Assembly: GCF_008017535.1 (NCBI RefSeq)
Contig: NZ_VRUA01000007.1
Coordinates: forward strand, 100,807-164,806
From: Ottowia flava
GTDB lineage: Bacteria > Pseudomonadota > Gammaproteobacteria > Burkholderiales > Burkholderiaceae_C
Direction: 5' to 3'
Length of the DNA stretch: 64,000 nt
Positions 34,491-41,656 of the stretch are shown piece by piece. The notes beneath the pieces were generated by a model. It saw only the letters and a list, made by a program, of their open reading frames with translations. It was not told the origin of the DNA and ran no database searches. The translations under genes and the position numbers were made by a program. The stretch's first letter is position 1; each line of letters opens with the position of its first letter.

Positions 34491-34688
34491 ATGCAACAGC
34501 AATTCACCGTCACCGGCATGACCTGCGGCCACTGCGAAGCCGCCGTGACCCGCGCCATCAAGCAGCTGGACGGCGGCGCGCAGGTCAAGATCGACCGCAG
34601 TCAGGACCTGGTCGAGGTGGACTCGACCGAACCGCGCCAGGCCATCGCCGACGCCATCCGCGAAGAGGGCTACACGGTCGAGGCCTGA
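34491..34688 (+). CDS. copZ: Copper chaperone CopZ
   Basis: 65 residues, one heavy-metal-associated domain: MQQQFTVTGMTCGHCEAAVTRAI with the Cu(I)-binding CxxC and a C-terminal EEGYTVEA. It carries Cu(I) to CopA and CueR. A strong AAAGGAG lies 7 nt before the ATG. It is divergent from copA and 28 bp before cueR, so copZ and cueR are probably co-transcribed. Confidence 0.95.
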   Translation: MQQQFTVTGMTCGHCEAAVTRAIKQLDGGAQVKIDRSQDLVEVDSTEPRQAIADAIREEGYTVEA

Positions 34689-34716
34689 GGCCCGCACCGA
34701 CGGCCCGCCACCTTCC

Positions 34717-35151
34717 ATGACGCCCGATTTGCCAACGATGACGAACGACCCCGTGCCCATCGGCGAGGCCGCGCGCGCCTCGGGCGTGTCGGCCAAGATG
34801 GTGCGGCACTACGAATCGCTCGGCCTCCTCGGCGACGTGGCGCGCACCGAATCGGGTTACCGGCAGTACGGCGCGGCCGACGTGCACACCCTGCGCTTCA
34901 TCAAGCGGGCGCGCGACCTGGGCTTTTCGATGGCCGAGATCGCCGACCTGCTGAGCCTGTGGCGCGACCGCTCGCGCGCCAGCGGCGACGTCAAGCGCAT
35001 CGCCCAGCAACACGTGGCCGACCTGGACGCGCGCATCGCCGCCATGCAGGCCATGCGCCACACGCTGAACCAGCTGCTGCATCACTGCCACGGCGACCAG
35101 CGGCCGGACTGCCCGATCCTCGACGACCTGGCCGGCGCACCCCCGCCGTAG
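34717..35151 (+). CDS. cueR: MerR-family copper-responsive regulator CueR
   Basis: 144 residues. Winged helix PIGEAARASGVSAKMVRHYESLGLL, TESGYRQYGAADVHTLRFI, a long dimerisation helix and the metal loop HCHGDQRPDCPIL with two Cys spaced as in CueR. It activates copA and copZ when Cu(I) binds. An alternative ATG at 34738 (MTNDPVPIGEAA) is equally possible, as neither has a clear SD. Confidence 0.94.
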   Translation: MTPDLPTMTNDPVPIGEAARASGVSAKMVRHYESLGLLGDVARTESGYRQYGAADVHTLRFIKRARDLGFSMAEIADLLSLWRDRSRASGDVKRIAQQHVADLDARIAAMQAMRHTLNQLLHHCHGDQRPDCPILDDLAGAPPP

Positions 35152-35326
35152 CCCTGCCGCGCGGCCTGCGCCAAGCCGCGGCCGAACTTTACAAAGCCTT
35201 ATCCGGCGGTGATCGCACGGATACATGCGCCGACCACACTTACCTTCAAGCCGATACGCCAGACATCCCGTCCGGCGGCCAACGGCCTCGCCGGGATGGC
35301 CCGGCGACACCGCAAGGAACATCGAC

Positions 35327-35890
35327 ATGACCAAGGCACCCAAGCACCTCCTCCTGGCCACCCTGCTGGCCGCCACCGGCATCGTGGCCACGGCACAAAC
35401 CCCCGCCTCGACTGCGCAGCCGGCACCCACGGCAGCGCCCGCCGCCGGCGACGCCAGTGCCCAGCCCGGGCAGCGCCAAGCCCGCGGCAACCCTGCCGAG
35501 CGCCAGAAGCGCTGGGCCGAACACCGCGCCAAGCGCCAGGCCGAACTGAAGGCCGCGCTCAAGCTGACCTCCGCCCAGGAAGGCGCGTGGATCACCTTCA
35601 CCACTGCGACGCAGCCGCCCGCCCGAGCCGAGCGCTCTGCGCAAGACCGCGATGCGTTCAAGAACCTGAACACGCCGCAGCGCATCGACCTGATGGAAAA
35701 GCGCATGGCCGAACGCCAGGCGCACATGAAGCAGCGCGGCGATGCGGTCAAGACCTTCTACGCCCAGCTGACGCCCGAGCAGCAGAAAGTGTTTGACGAG
35801 CGCGGCATGCGCTTCGGCAAGGGCGAGGGCAAGCGCGGTCACCGCGGCGGCCACCATGGCCACCATGGCATGGGCCCCGGCCCCCGCTGA
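35327..35890 (+). CDS. Spy/CpxP-like periplasmic LTxxQ-motif protein
   Basis: 187 residues. Signal peptide MTKAPKHLLLATLLAATGIVATAQ, a low-complexity Ala/Pro/Gln linker, then helical segments with LTSAQEGAW and LTPEQQKVFDERGM, the two LTxxQ motifs of the CpxP/Spy family of periplasmic chaperones and envelope-stress sensors. The C-terminus is His/Gly-rich (GHRGGHHGHHGMG) and may bind Cu or Zn, which fits its place after cueR. AAGGAA lies before the ATG at 35327. It ends at a strong terminator. Confidence 0.85.
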   Translation: MTKAPKHLLLATLLAATGIVATAQTPASTAQPAPTAAPAAGDASAQPGQRQARGNPAERQKRWAEHRAKRQAELKAALKLTSAQEGAWITFTTATQPPARAERSAQDRDAFKNLNTPQRIDLMEKRMAERQAHMKQRGDAVKTFYAQLTPEQQKVFDERGMRFGKGEGKRGHRGGHHGHHGMGPGPR

Positions 35891-35965
35891 TCGGCGCACG
35901 GCGACCGACCTGGCGTCGGTTGTTCCCCTGCAGGTGACGCGCCGAGTGCCACCGCAGGTCCTCGG

Positions 35966-36005
35966 AACCAGCCCCGGCCCTTGGGTCGCGGCTGGTTTTT
36001 TTTTT
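35966..36005 (+). terminator. Intrinsic terminator after the Spy-like gene
   Basis: AACCAGCC (35966-35973) pairs with GGCTGGTT (35990-35997), followed by a run of ten T. It closes the copZ-cueR-spy side. Confidence 0.92.
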
Positions 36006-36060
36006 GGACTGTCGAGCGGAGCCCTGCCTGCGCCGCGTGTGCCCGGCGGCAGGCGCAGAC

Positions 36061-36074
36061 TTGACCCACATCAA
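36061..36074 (+). promoter_or_regulatory. FNR/Anr-type box
   Basis: TTGAC-CCAC-ATCAA, one mismatch from TTGAT-N4-ATCAA, 133 bp before the DUF2189 gene. The nearest -10-like hexamer (TATACC) is closer than usual for class II activation. Confidence 0.5.
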
Positions 36075-36095
36075 GCTTACGCCGGTATACCCAGT

Positions 36096-36149
36096 CCAAT
36101 CGGCCGCCAGCGCCCACTGGAAAAGCGCGAGCAGCTATAGTTTTGAGAA
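36096..36149 (-). repeat. Class 1 dispersed repeat, copy 13
   Basis: On the minus strand: CTCAAAACTATAGCTGCTCG, CGCTTTTCC, then GCGCTGGCGGCCGATTG. It is a good match to the AGCTGC-nn-GCGC core and the GGCCGATTG end. Confidence 0.85.
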
Positions 36150-36206
36150 TCCCGGGGCCCGCCCGCCAACTGGCACACCCCGGCCTTTGGACGTAAGCTG
36201 AGTCCC

Positions 36207-37073
36207 GTGCCGCACATCGCCCCTCCGCCCCCACCGCTGCCGCCGCGTCCCGCCCGCGGCACCCTGAAACTCCCGGCCGTGCGCCAGGTGCCGGTGTCGG
36301 CGCCGTTCCAATGGCTGGCGCTGGGCTGGCGCGACCTGTGGCGCTGCGGCCGGTGCAGCCTGATGCACGGCGTGGCGCTGGCCGCCTTCGGCGCGCTGCT
36401 GCTGTGGCTGGCGCGCGACCACTTCTGGCTGCTGGCCGGTGCCTTTTCGGGCTTTCTGGTGGTGGCGCCGGTGCTGGCCACCAGCCTGTACGCGCTCAGC
36501 CGAGCCATGGAGCGCGGCGAACCAGCCAACTGGCGCACCATCCGCAAGACCTGGACGCGCTGGCAGTACTCGCGCCCGGCCGTGCACGGCGGCTACTGGA
36601 GCCTGGTGCGCTTTGGCCTGCTGCTGTCGCTGGCCGGCACCGGCTGGGTGCTGACCTCGGCCGCGCTGATCACCGCCATGGCGCCGGAGCCGGTCAACAC
36701 GCCCATGGACTTCGTACGCCACGTGGTGCTGTCGCACCGCGGCTATCTGTTCGAGCTGTGGCTGACCATGGGCGCGCTGATGGCAGCGCCGCTGTTCGCG
36801 TCCAGCGTGGTCAGCATGCCGCTGCTGCTGGACCGACGGGTGGACGTGCTGCAGGCCGTGCTGACCAGCTGGCAGACGGTGCTGACCAACCCGGGCGCCA
36901 TGGCGCTGTGGGCGGCGCTGATCATGGGCCTCACGCTGCTGGGCATGGCGACTTGCCTCATCGGCCTGATCGTCATCCTGCCCTGGCTGGGCCACGCCAG
37001 CTGGCACGCGTACCGTGCACTGGTCGACGCCAGCACGCTGCCCGAGCGCCTGCCGCCCGAGGGAGGCCGCTGA
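36207..37073 (+). CDS. DUF2189 multi-helix membrane protein
   Basis: 288 residues from a GTG start. LPAVRQVPVSAPFQWLALGWRDLWRC is the DUF2189 entry motif, followed by about six helices (SLMHGVALAAFGALLLWLA, FSGFLVVAPVLATSLYALSR and so on) and WLGHASWHAYRALVD near the end. The family is found in proteobacteria, often near respiratory or cytochrome genes; its function is unknown. The FNR-like box upstream would agree with oxygen-related control. It is followed two bases later by the DUF2788 gene. Confidence 0.85.
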   Translation: MPHIAPPPPPLPPRPARGTLKLPAVRQVPVSAPFQWLALGWRDLWRCGRCSLMHGVALAAFGALLLWLARDHFWLLAGAFSGFLVVAPVLATSLYALSRAMERGEPANWRTIRKTWTRWQYSRPAVHGGYWSLVRFGLLLSLAGTGWVLTSAALITAMAPEPVNTPMDFVRHVVLSHRGYLFELWLTMGALMAAPLFASSVVSMPLLLDRRVDVLQAVLTSWQTVLTNPGAMALWAALIMGLTLLGMATCLIGLIVILPWLGHASWHAYRALVDASTLPERLPPEGGR

Positions 37074-37075
37074 CC

Positions 37076-37285
37076 ATGTTCGGTTTCAACGAAGAGCAGA
37101 TCGCCTGGTTCGGCCTCACCGTCGGCGTGGGCGCGTTCATGCTCTACATGGTCTTCATCATCGCGCAGCTGGCCTGGGAGTCGAAGGCCGGCAAGTTCGG
37201 CACCTTCGTGCTGTTCCTGGCCCTGGCCTTCGGCATGGTCGGCTTTCTGGCCAAGACGGTCATCCAGTGGGTCCTGGAACGCTGA
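37076..37285 (+). CDS. DUF2788 small membrane protein
   Basis: 69 residues: MFGFNEEQIAWFGLTVGVGAFMLYMVFIIAQLAWESKAGKFGTFVLFLALAFGMVGFLAKTVIQ describes a DUF2788-type protein with two helices. It begins two bases after the DUF2189 stop, so the two are an operon and may form a complex. Confidence 0.88.
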   Translation: MFGFNEEQIAWFGLTVGVGAFMLYMVFIIAQLAWESKAGKFGTFVLFLALAFGMVGFLAKTVIQWVLER

Positions 37286-37765
37286 CGCGCTGAACCGGCC
37301 GGCCGCGTTGTCGGCGCGGGCGGCGTACGCCCCATCGCCTTGTGGATAAGTCTGTCGCCAAAAGCCGGACAACCTGCTACTTATCCACAGAAGCAGGCCG
37401 CGTGCCCAAGTTGTACCCAATTCCGGCACCGCTGACGGCACCCGGCTGCACAGACTTTGTCCGATTGCAAATCCTTGTCACGTCACAGAAAAAAGTACTT
37501 GTCCCAAAAAACGACCAGCCTCTACTACCACTACTAATTTGAAATAAAGACATTGGAGAGAAGTCAGCACCCGCCTTTTCCACCCAAAAAGCCGCAGCGC
37601 GGCGCGGTCGTGGTCAACTTCGGCCGCTGGCCGTCCCGGCGTTGCTATCAGCCGTTACATCCCGGCCGTCACGGGCAGGCGCCACACCCCGGGTCCGCTG
37701 GTAAGATCGGCCGGCTTTTCCCCCGTCCCGCACCCGGGCCATTTCCTCGACGCCGCTTTGCGCCC
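37286..37765. other. Intergenic region before minC with DnaA boxes and an AT-rich tract
   Basis: 480 bp. It holds the two DnaA boxes (37341-37389) and then an unusually AT-rich stretch at about 37470-37560 (AAAAAAGTACTTG, CCCAAAAAAC, TTTGAAATAAAGACATT). The minCDE promoter should lie here. A reading frame from 37553 leads into minC but its first part is not MinC-like. Confidence 0.6.
37341..37389. other. Pair of inverted perfect DnaA boxes
   Basis: TGTGGATAA (37341-37349) and TTATCCACA (37381-37389), both exact strong-box sequences, in opposite orientation and 40 bp apart centre to centre (about four helical turns). Confidence 0.85.
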
Positions 37766-38554
37766 ATGTCCGTAGCCCTCGCCGGCCGCAGCCCCACCAC
37801 CTTCGAGATCAAGAGCGCCAGCCTGCCGCTGCTCGCGCTGCGCCTGAAGTCGCCCGATCTCCAGGTGCTGGAGGACGAATTGCGCGCGCAGTACGGCGAC
37901 AAGCCCGATTTCTTCGACCACGACCTGCTGGTGCTGGATCTGTCCACGCTGCAGGCCGAAGCCAGCGAGGAAGCATCGCCCGCGGAGCTGGACTTTCCGG
38001 CGATCGTGGCGCTGCTCACCGCCCACCGCCTGCGCCCCTTGGCCGTGCGCGGTGGCAACGACGAACAGATGGCCGCCGCCGTGGCCGCCGGGCTGCTGGC
38101 TGCAAACGACGTGCGCGTGCAGACCGCCGCGCGCCCGCCCGAGCCGCCGCCCACCACCGCCACGGCCGCTCAACCCGAGCCGAGCGCGCTCGAAGCCCCA
38201 CCGCCCGGCGCCCTGGTGATCGACCGGCCGCTGCGCTCCGGCCAGCAGGTGTACGCCCGCGGCCGCGATCTGGTCGTCATGGCCATGGTCAACCCGGGCG
38301 CAGAGGTCATTGCCGACGGCCACATCCACGTCTACGCCCCGCTGCGCGGCCGCGCCATCGCCGGCGCGCGCGGCTGGCCCGACGCCCGCATCTTCGCGCG
38401 CGAGATGAAGCCGGAGCTGGTGTCGATCAGCGGCGTCTACCGCACCAGCGACGAGGCCTTGCCCGGTGAAGTCTGGGGCCACGCCGCCACAGTGCGCCTG
38501 CAGTCGTCGGAAGAAGCGGGCGACAAGCTGATTTTTGAGCAAGTGAACGCGTGA
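37766..38554 (+). CDS. minC: Septum site-determining protein MinC
   Basis: 262 residues. N-terminal domain FEIKSASLPLLALRLKSPDLQVLEDEL, a Pro/Ala-rich linker (residues about 112-140), and the C-terminal beta-helix domain with RSGQQVYARGRDLVVMAMVNPGAEVIADGHIHVYAPLRGRAIAGARG and RIFAREMKPELVSISGVY. It inhibits FtsZ polymerisation at the poles with MinD. The start at 37766 follows no clear SD. A class 2 repeat separates it from minD. Confidence 0.95.
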   Translation: MSVALAGRSPTTFEIKSASLPLLALRLKSPDLQVLEDELRAQYGDKPDFFDHDLLVLDLSTLQAEASEEASPAELDFPAIVALLTAHRLRPLAVRGGNDEQMAAAVAAGLLAANDVRVQTAARPPEPPPTTATAAQPEPSALEAPPPGALVIDRPLRSGQQVYARGRDLVVMAMVNPGAEVIADGHIHVYAPLRGRAIAGARGWPDARIFAREMKPELVSISGVYRTSDEALPGEVWGHAATVRLQSSEEAGDKLIFEQVNA

Positions 38555-38555
38555 T

Positions 38556-38690
38556 GAGGTACCCCCCTGAGGCGCTGACGCGCCTTCCCCCCGCGCTCTG
38601 CGCGCTGGCGCGCTGCGGGCAGGGGGACAACGCCAGTGGCCGGCGCAGGTCCGGCAACGGCGTTTGCTTGCACGGCCTGCTCCGCGGCCA
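38556..38690 (+). repeat. Class 2 G/C-rich repeat, copy 1 (minC-minD)
   Basis: CCCCCCTGAGGCGCTGACGC ... CGCGCTGCGGGCAGGGGGAC ... GCCGGCGCAGGTCCGGC. The outer CCCCC/GGGGG arms and the stem GCCGG-CGCAGGT-CCGGC (38639-38655) can fold. It is about 90% identical by eye to 39838. Confidence 0.9.
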
Positions 38691-38755
38691 TCTGACTTCA
38701 GGCCGAGCGCTCGCGCGCACCGGCTACCGAATCGATTGAACAAGGTGATCACAAC

Positions 38756-39574
38756 ATGGCAAAAATCGTCGTAGTGACTTCCGGCAAGGGCGGTGTGGGC
38801 AAGACCACCACCAGCGCTGCCTTTGCCTCGGGCCTGGCACTCAAGGGCCACAAGACGGCGGTGATCGACTTCGACGTCGGCCTGCGCAACCTCGACCTGA
38901 TCATGGGCTGCGAGCGCCGCGTGGTGTACGACCTGATCAACGTGATCCAGGGCGAAGCCAACCTGACGCAGGCGCTGATCAAAGACAAGCAGTGCGAGAA
39001 CCTGTACGTGCTGGCCGCCAGCCAGACGCGCGACAAGGACGCGCTGACGGAAGAGGGCGTCAAGAAGGTGCTGGACGACCTGGCCGCGATGGACTTCGAC
39101 TACATCGTCTGCGACTCGCCCGCCGGTATTGAAAGCGGTGCGCTCCTGGCCATGCGCTACGCCGATGAGGCGCTGATCGTGACCAACCCCGAAGTCTCCA
39201 GCGTGCGCGACTCCGACCGCATCCTGGGCATGCTGGGCAGCAAGACCCAGCGCGCCATCGACGGCAAGGACCCGGTCAAGGAACATTTGCTGATCACGCG
39301 CTACAACCCCAACCGCGTGGCCGACGGCCAGATGCTGAGCCTGCAGGACATCCAGGACATCCTGCGCGTCAAGCTGATCGGCGTGATTCCTGAAAGCGAA
39401 GCCGTGCTGCAGGCCTCCAACCAGGGTCTGCCCGCCGTGCACCTGAAGGGCACCGACGTGTCGGGCGCCTACCTGGACGTGATCGACCGCTTTCTCGGTG
39501 AAACCGACAAGCCCATGCGCTACATCGACGCCGAAAAGCCCGGCTTCTTCAAGCGCCTGTTCGGGGGCAAGTAA
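38756..39574 (+). CDS. minD: Septum site-determining ATPase MinD
   Basis: 272 residues. Deviant Walker A SGKGGVGKTTTSAAFA, FDVGLRNLDLIMGCERRVVYDLINV, Walker B FDYIVCDSPAGIE, and the C-terminal amphipathic membrane helix GFFKRLFGGK. It recruits MinC to the membrane and oscillates with MinE. minE starts 4 bp after its stop. Confidence 0.98.
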   Translation: MAKIVVVTSGKGGVGKTTTSAAFASGLALKGHKTAVIDFDVGLRNLDLIMGCERRVVYDLINVIQGEANLTQALIKDKQCENLYVLAASQTRDKDALTEEGVKKVLDDLAAMDFDYIVCDSPAGIESGALLAMRYADEALIVTNPEVSSVRDSDRILGMLGSKTQRAIDGKDPVKEHLLITRYNPNRVADGQMLSLQDIQDILRVKLIGVIPESEAVLQASNQGLPAVHLKGTDVSGAYLDVIDRFLGETDKPMRYIDAEKPGFFKRLFGGK

Positions 39575-39577
39575 ACG

Positions 39578-39838
39578 ATGTCGTTCCTCTCCTTTTTCCT
39601 GGGCGAGAAGAAGAAGACCGCCAGCGTCGCCAAGGAACGCCTGCAGATCATCCTGGCGCACGAGCGCGGCGGCCGCACCGGCGCCGACCCCGACTACCTG
39701 CCCGACCTGCAGCGCGACCTGATCGCCGTGATCAGCAAGTACGTCAAGATCGACCCGAAGGACATCAAGGTCAACCTCGAGCGCGAGGAAGATCTGGAGG
39801 TGCTGGAGGTCAAGATCGAGTTGCCGGAGAAGAAGTAG
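39578..39838 (+). CDS. minE: Cell division topological specificity factor MinE
   Basis: 86 residues: [31 protein letters not shown] is the membrane-targeting and MinD-binding part, then [28 protein letters not shown] and [10 protein letters not shown] of the topological domain. It stimulates the MinD ATPase. Confidence 0.97.
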   Translation: MSFLSFFLGEKKKTASVAKERLQIILAHERGGRTGADPDYLPDLQRDLIAVISKYVKIDPKDIKVNLEREEDLEVLEVKIELPEKK

Positions 39839-39975
39839 CACCCCCCTGAGGCGCTGACGCGCCTTCCCCCCGCTCTCTTCGCGCTGGCGCGCTGCGGGCC
39901 GGGGGACAACGCCAGTTGCCGGCGCAGGTCCGGCAACGGCGTTCGCTGGGGTGGCCTGCTCCGCGGCCATTCGTC
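39838..39975 (+). repeat. Class 2 G/C-rich repeat, copy 2 (after minE)
   Basis: Same order as copy 1: CCCCCCTGAGGCGCTGACGC ... GCGGGCCGGGGGAC ... then the perfect stem GTTGCCGG-CGCAGGT-CCGGCAAC (39915-39937). It starts at the minE stop codon. Confidence 0.92.
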
Positions 39976-40184
39976 CGGCGGGCTGGTTGGCGTGGTACGG
40001 CGACAGCGAGCGGCGGGCTTGTCAGAAGCGTCGACAGCGGCTTCCGTCCGGCCGCAGCGATTGTCGATTTGGTCGCTGGTGTGCCGGGTTGTGACGATGG
40101 TCGTGATGCGATAAATTGAATTAAATCGACCTCTAGCCCTACAACCACCTGCGCGGTCAGCTTCTTATTTAATAGCAATCTAGA
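39976..40184. other. Remaining minE-creB intergenic DNA
   Basis: Between the class 2 copy and creB lie about 145 bp with no recognised element and then class 1 copy 14, which reaches to within a few bases of the creB start. No independent creB promoter was recognised, so read-through from minCDE is possible. Confidence 0.45.
40121..40182 (-). repeat. Class 1 dispersed repeat, copy 14
   Basis: On the minus strand: GCTATTAAATAAGAAGCTGA, CCGCGCAGGTGG, TGTAGGGCTAGAGGTCGATT. It is adjacent to the creB start codon. Confidence 0.88.
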
Positions 40185-41009
40185 ATGGCTGGCATGTCTT
40201 CAGCCACCGCCTTGCCCAAGCCGACGATCCTGGTGGTGGAGGACGAGCCGGGGATTGCCGACACCATCCACTACGCGCTGGCCAGCGACGGCTTCGAGCC
40301 GGTGGCTTGCACCAGCGGGCGCGAGGCGATCACATCGTTCAGCGCCGCGCCGCCGGCGCTGGCGATTCTGGACGTGGGGCTGCCGGACATGAACGGCTTC
40401 GAGCTGTTTCGCCGGCTGCAAGATCTGCCGGGCGGCAAGCAGGTGCCGATGCTGTTCCTCACCGCGCGCACCGGCGAGATCGACCGCGTGGTCGGGCTGG
40501 AGCTGGGCGCGGACGATTACGTGGCCAAGCCGTTCTCCCCGCGCGAATTGGTGGCGCGCGTGCGCACCATCCTGCGGCGCAGCCAGCGCGCGAACACTGA
40601 ACCCGTGGCGTTCGCGGCGCCTGCTGCTGCCGCCGAAGAATTTAAAGAGAATCGGGCTGTGGCCCTAGAGGAATCAGCGCGGTCAGCTCCTGAAAAAGGA
40701 GCGGAAGGCGCGTTGCAACATGGTGCCCTCAGCTGCGATGCCGAGCGCCGCCTGATCCGCTTTCACGGTCAACCGCTCGAACTGTCGCGCTACGAATACG
40801 GCCTGCTGGCCACGCTGCTGCAGCGCCCGGGTCGTGTCTTCACGCGCGACGAGCTTCTGGAACGCGTGTGGGACGATCCAGGCGACAGCTTCGACCGCAC
40901 CGTGGACGCGCACATCAAGACCCTGCGCGCCAAGCTGCGCGCCGTGCGCGAGGACGAGGACCCCATCCGCACGCTGCGCGGTGTGGGCTATGCGTTGCGC
41001 GAGGCCTAA
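40185..41009 (+). CDS. creB: CreB-type response regulator with a repeat-derived linker
   Basis: 274 residues. Receiver domain with VVEDEPG, the phospho-Asp in LAILDVGLPDMNGF (residue 63), T in FLTARTG and K in VAKPFSPRE, and a C-terminal OmpR-type winged helix (LELSRYEYGLLATLLQRPGRVFTRDELLERVW ... DAHIKTLRAKL). CreB-type length is near 230; about 45 extra residues lie between the domains, part of them (40649-40703) coded by a class 1 repeat. Position next to creC, and cre-tags upstream of creD, support the name. A second ATG at 40194 is possible. Confidence 0.9.
   Translation: MAGMSSATALPKPTILVVEDEPGIADTIHYALASDGFEPVACTSGREAITSFSAAPPALAILDVGLPDMNGFELFRRLQDLPGGKQVPMLFLTARTGEIDRVVGLELGADDYVAKPFSPRELVARVRTILRRSQRANTEPVAFAAPAAAAEEFKENRAVALEESARSAPEKGAEGALQHGALSCDAERRLIRFHGQPLELSRYEYGLLATLLQRPGRVFTRDELLERVWDDPGDSFDRTVDAHIKTLRAKLRAVREDEDPIRTLRGVGYALREA
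40649..40703 (-). repeat. Class 1 dispersed repeat, copy 15, inside creB
   Basis: On the minus strand: GCTCCTTTTTCAGGAGCTGA, CCGCGCTGATTCC, TCTAGGGCCACAGCCCGATT. The arm is GCTCC/GGAGC instead of GCTAT/ATAGC, a paired change. It is in frame in the interdomain linker. Confidence 0.88.
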
Positions 41010-41566
41010 CGGACCGCGGCCTTCAGACTGTCGCTTGCGTCAGTGCTGTCGAGGCTTTGAAGGAATTGCCGAATGTTGTCTTGCGCCGCCCGATTAATGG
41101 ATTCCCTTGCCCGAGTAACTCCATAGAAAGCATACCCGGCAGGTACGACGCCTAGCGAAGTGACATCCTTCGAATAAAGAACGGCACCCGAGGCTCGATC
41201 GATCACTTCATATCGGGCAACTGAGTGCGTTCTCATCTCAGCTCCGAATCGCGGTATCTCAAACGCGAGAATCTTCACTTGAATACTGACTTTGGTGGCT
41301 GCCTCATCTCGGAAAACCGTCATTCGATCAAGGCCCGCTTGCAGAGCTTCCTTCCAATACGCCGTTACCCTATCCATATCTGTGGGAATTCCACCCTGCT
41401 GCTCACCAGGCTTTGCGAGCGTGACAGTGATAGACCGTAGTTCAGCATCTACTTTCTTCTTCGAAACCTGGACATCGGAAACGGAGAAGTTCAGTGGAGG
41501 TGGTGCTGTGCAACCAGCTACCAATGCGGTTGCGACAATCAAAAGAAGGGTGCGGAGAAATCTCAT
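41006..41566 (-). CDS. AT-richer hypothetical lipoprotein lying between creB and creC
   Basis: 186 residues. Lipoprotein signal MRFLRTLLLIVATALVAGC with lipobox LVAGC. The mature part has VDAELRSITVTLAKPGEQ, YWKEALQAGLDRMTVFRD, VSIQVKILAFEIPRFG and a C-terminal helix. The pattern resembles small outer-membrane lipoproteins of the YajG type, without a firm family match. It is on the strand opposite to creB and creC, overlaps the creB stop by 4 bp, and is poorer in G+C than both, so it looks inserted. Confidence 0.7.
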   Translation of the reverse strand: MRFLRTLLLIVATALVAGCTAPPPLNFSVSDVQVSKKKVDAELRSITVTLAKPGEQQGGIPTDMDRVTAYWKEALQAGLDRMTVFRDEAATKVSIQVKILAFEIPRFGAEMRTHSVARYEVIDRASGAVLYSKDVTSLGVVPAGYAFYGVTRARESINRAAQDNIRQFLQSLDSTDASDSLKAAVR

Positions 41567-41656
41567 ACAAAGAGGAAAAGGATCCGAGGATGAATAAAGT
41601 ATCTGCTAGATACCTTATTATACGATTAGATACAACTCTTTCATCCCGTACTTCGC

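Noticed and set aside
37286..37765. Chromosomal replication origin (oriC)
   Set aside because: Only two DnaA boxes and no dnaA, rpmH or further box cluster; two boxes and an AT tract are not enough for a call, so it is kept as a finding only.
37655..39970. 771-codon minus-strand frame across minCDE
   Set aside because: Shadow of minC, minD and minE on the other strand; it also starts in repeat DNA.
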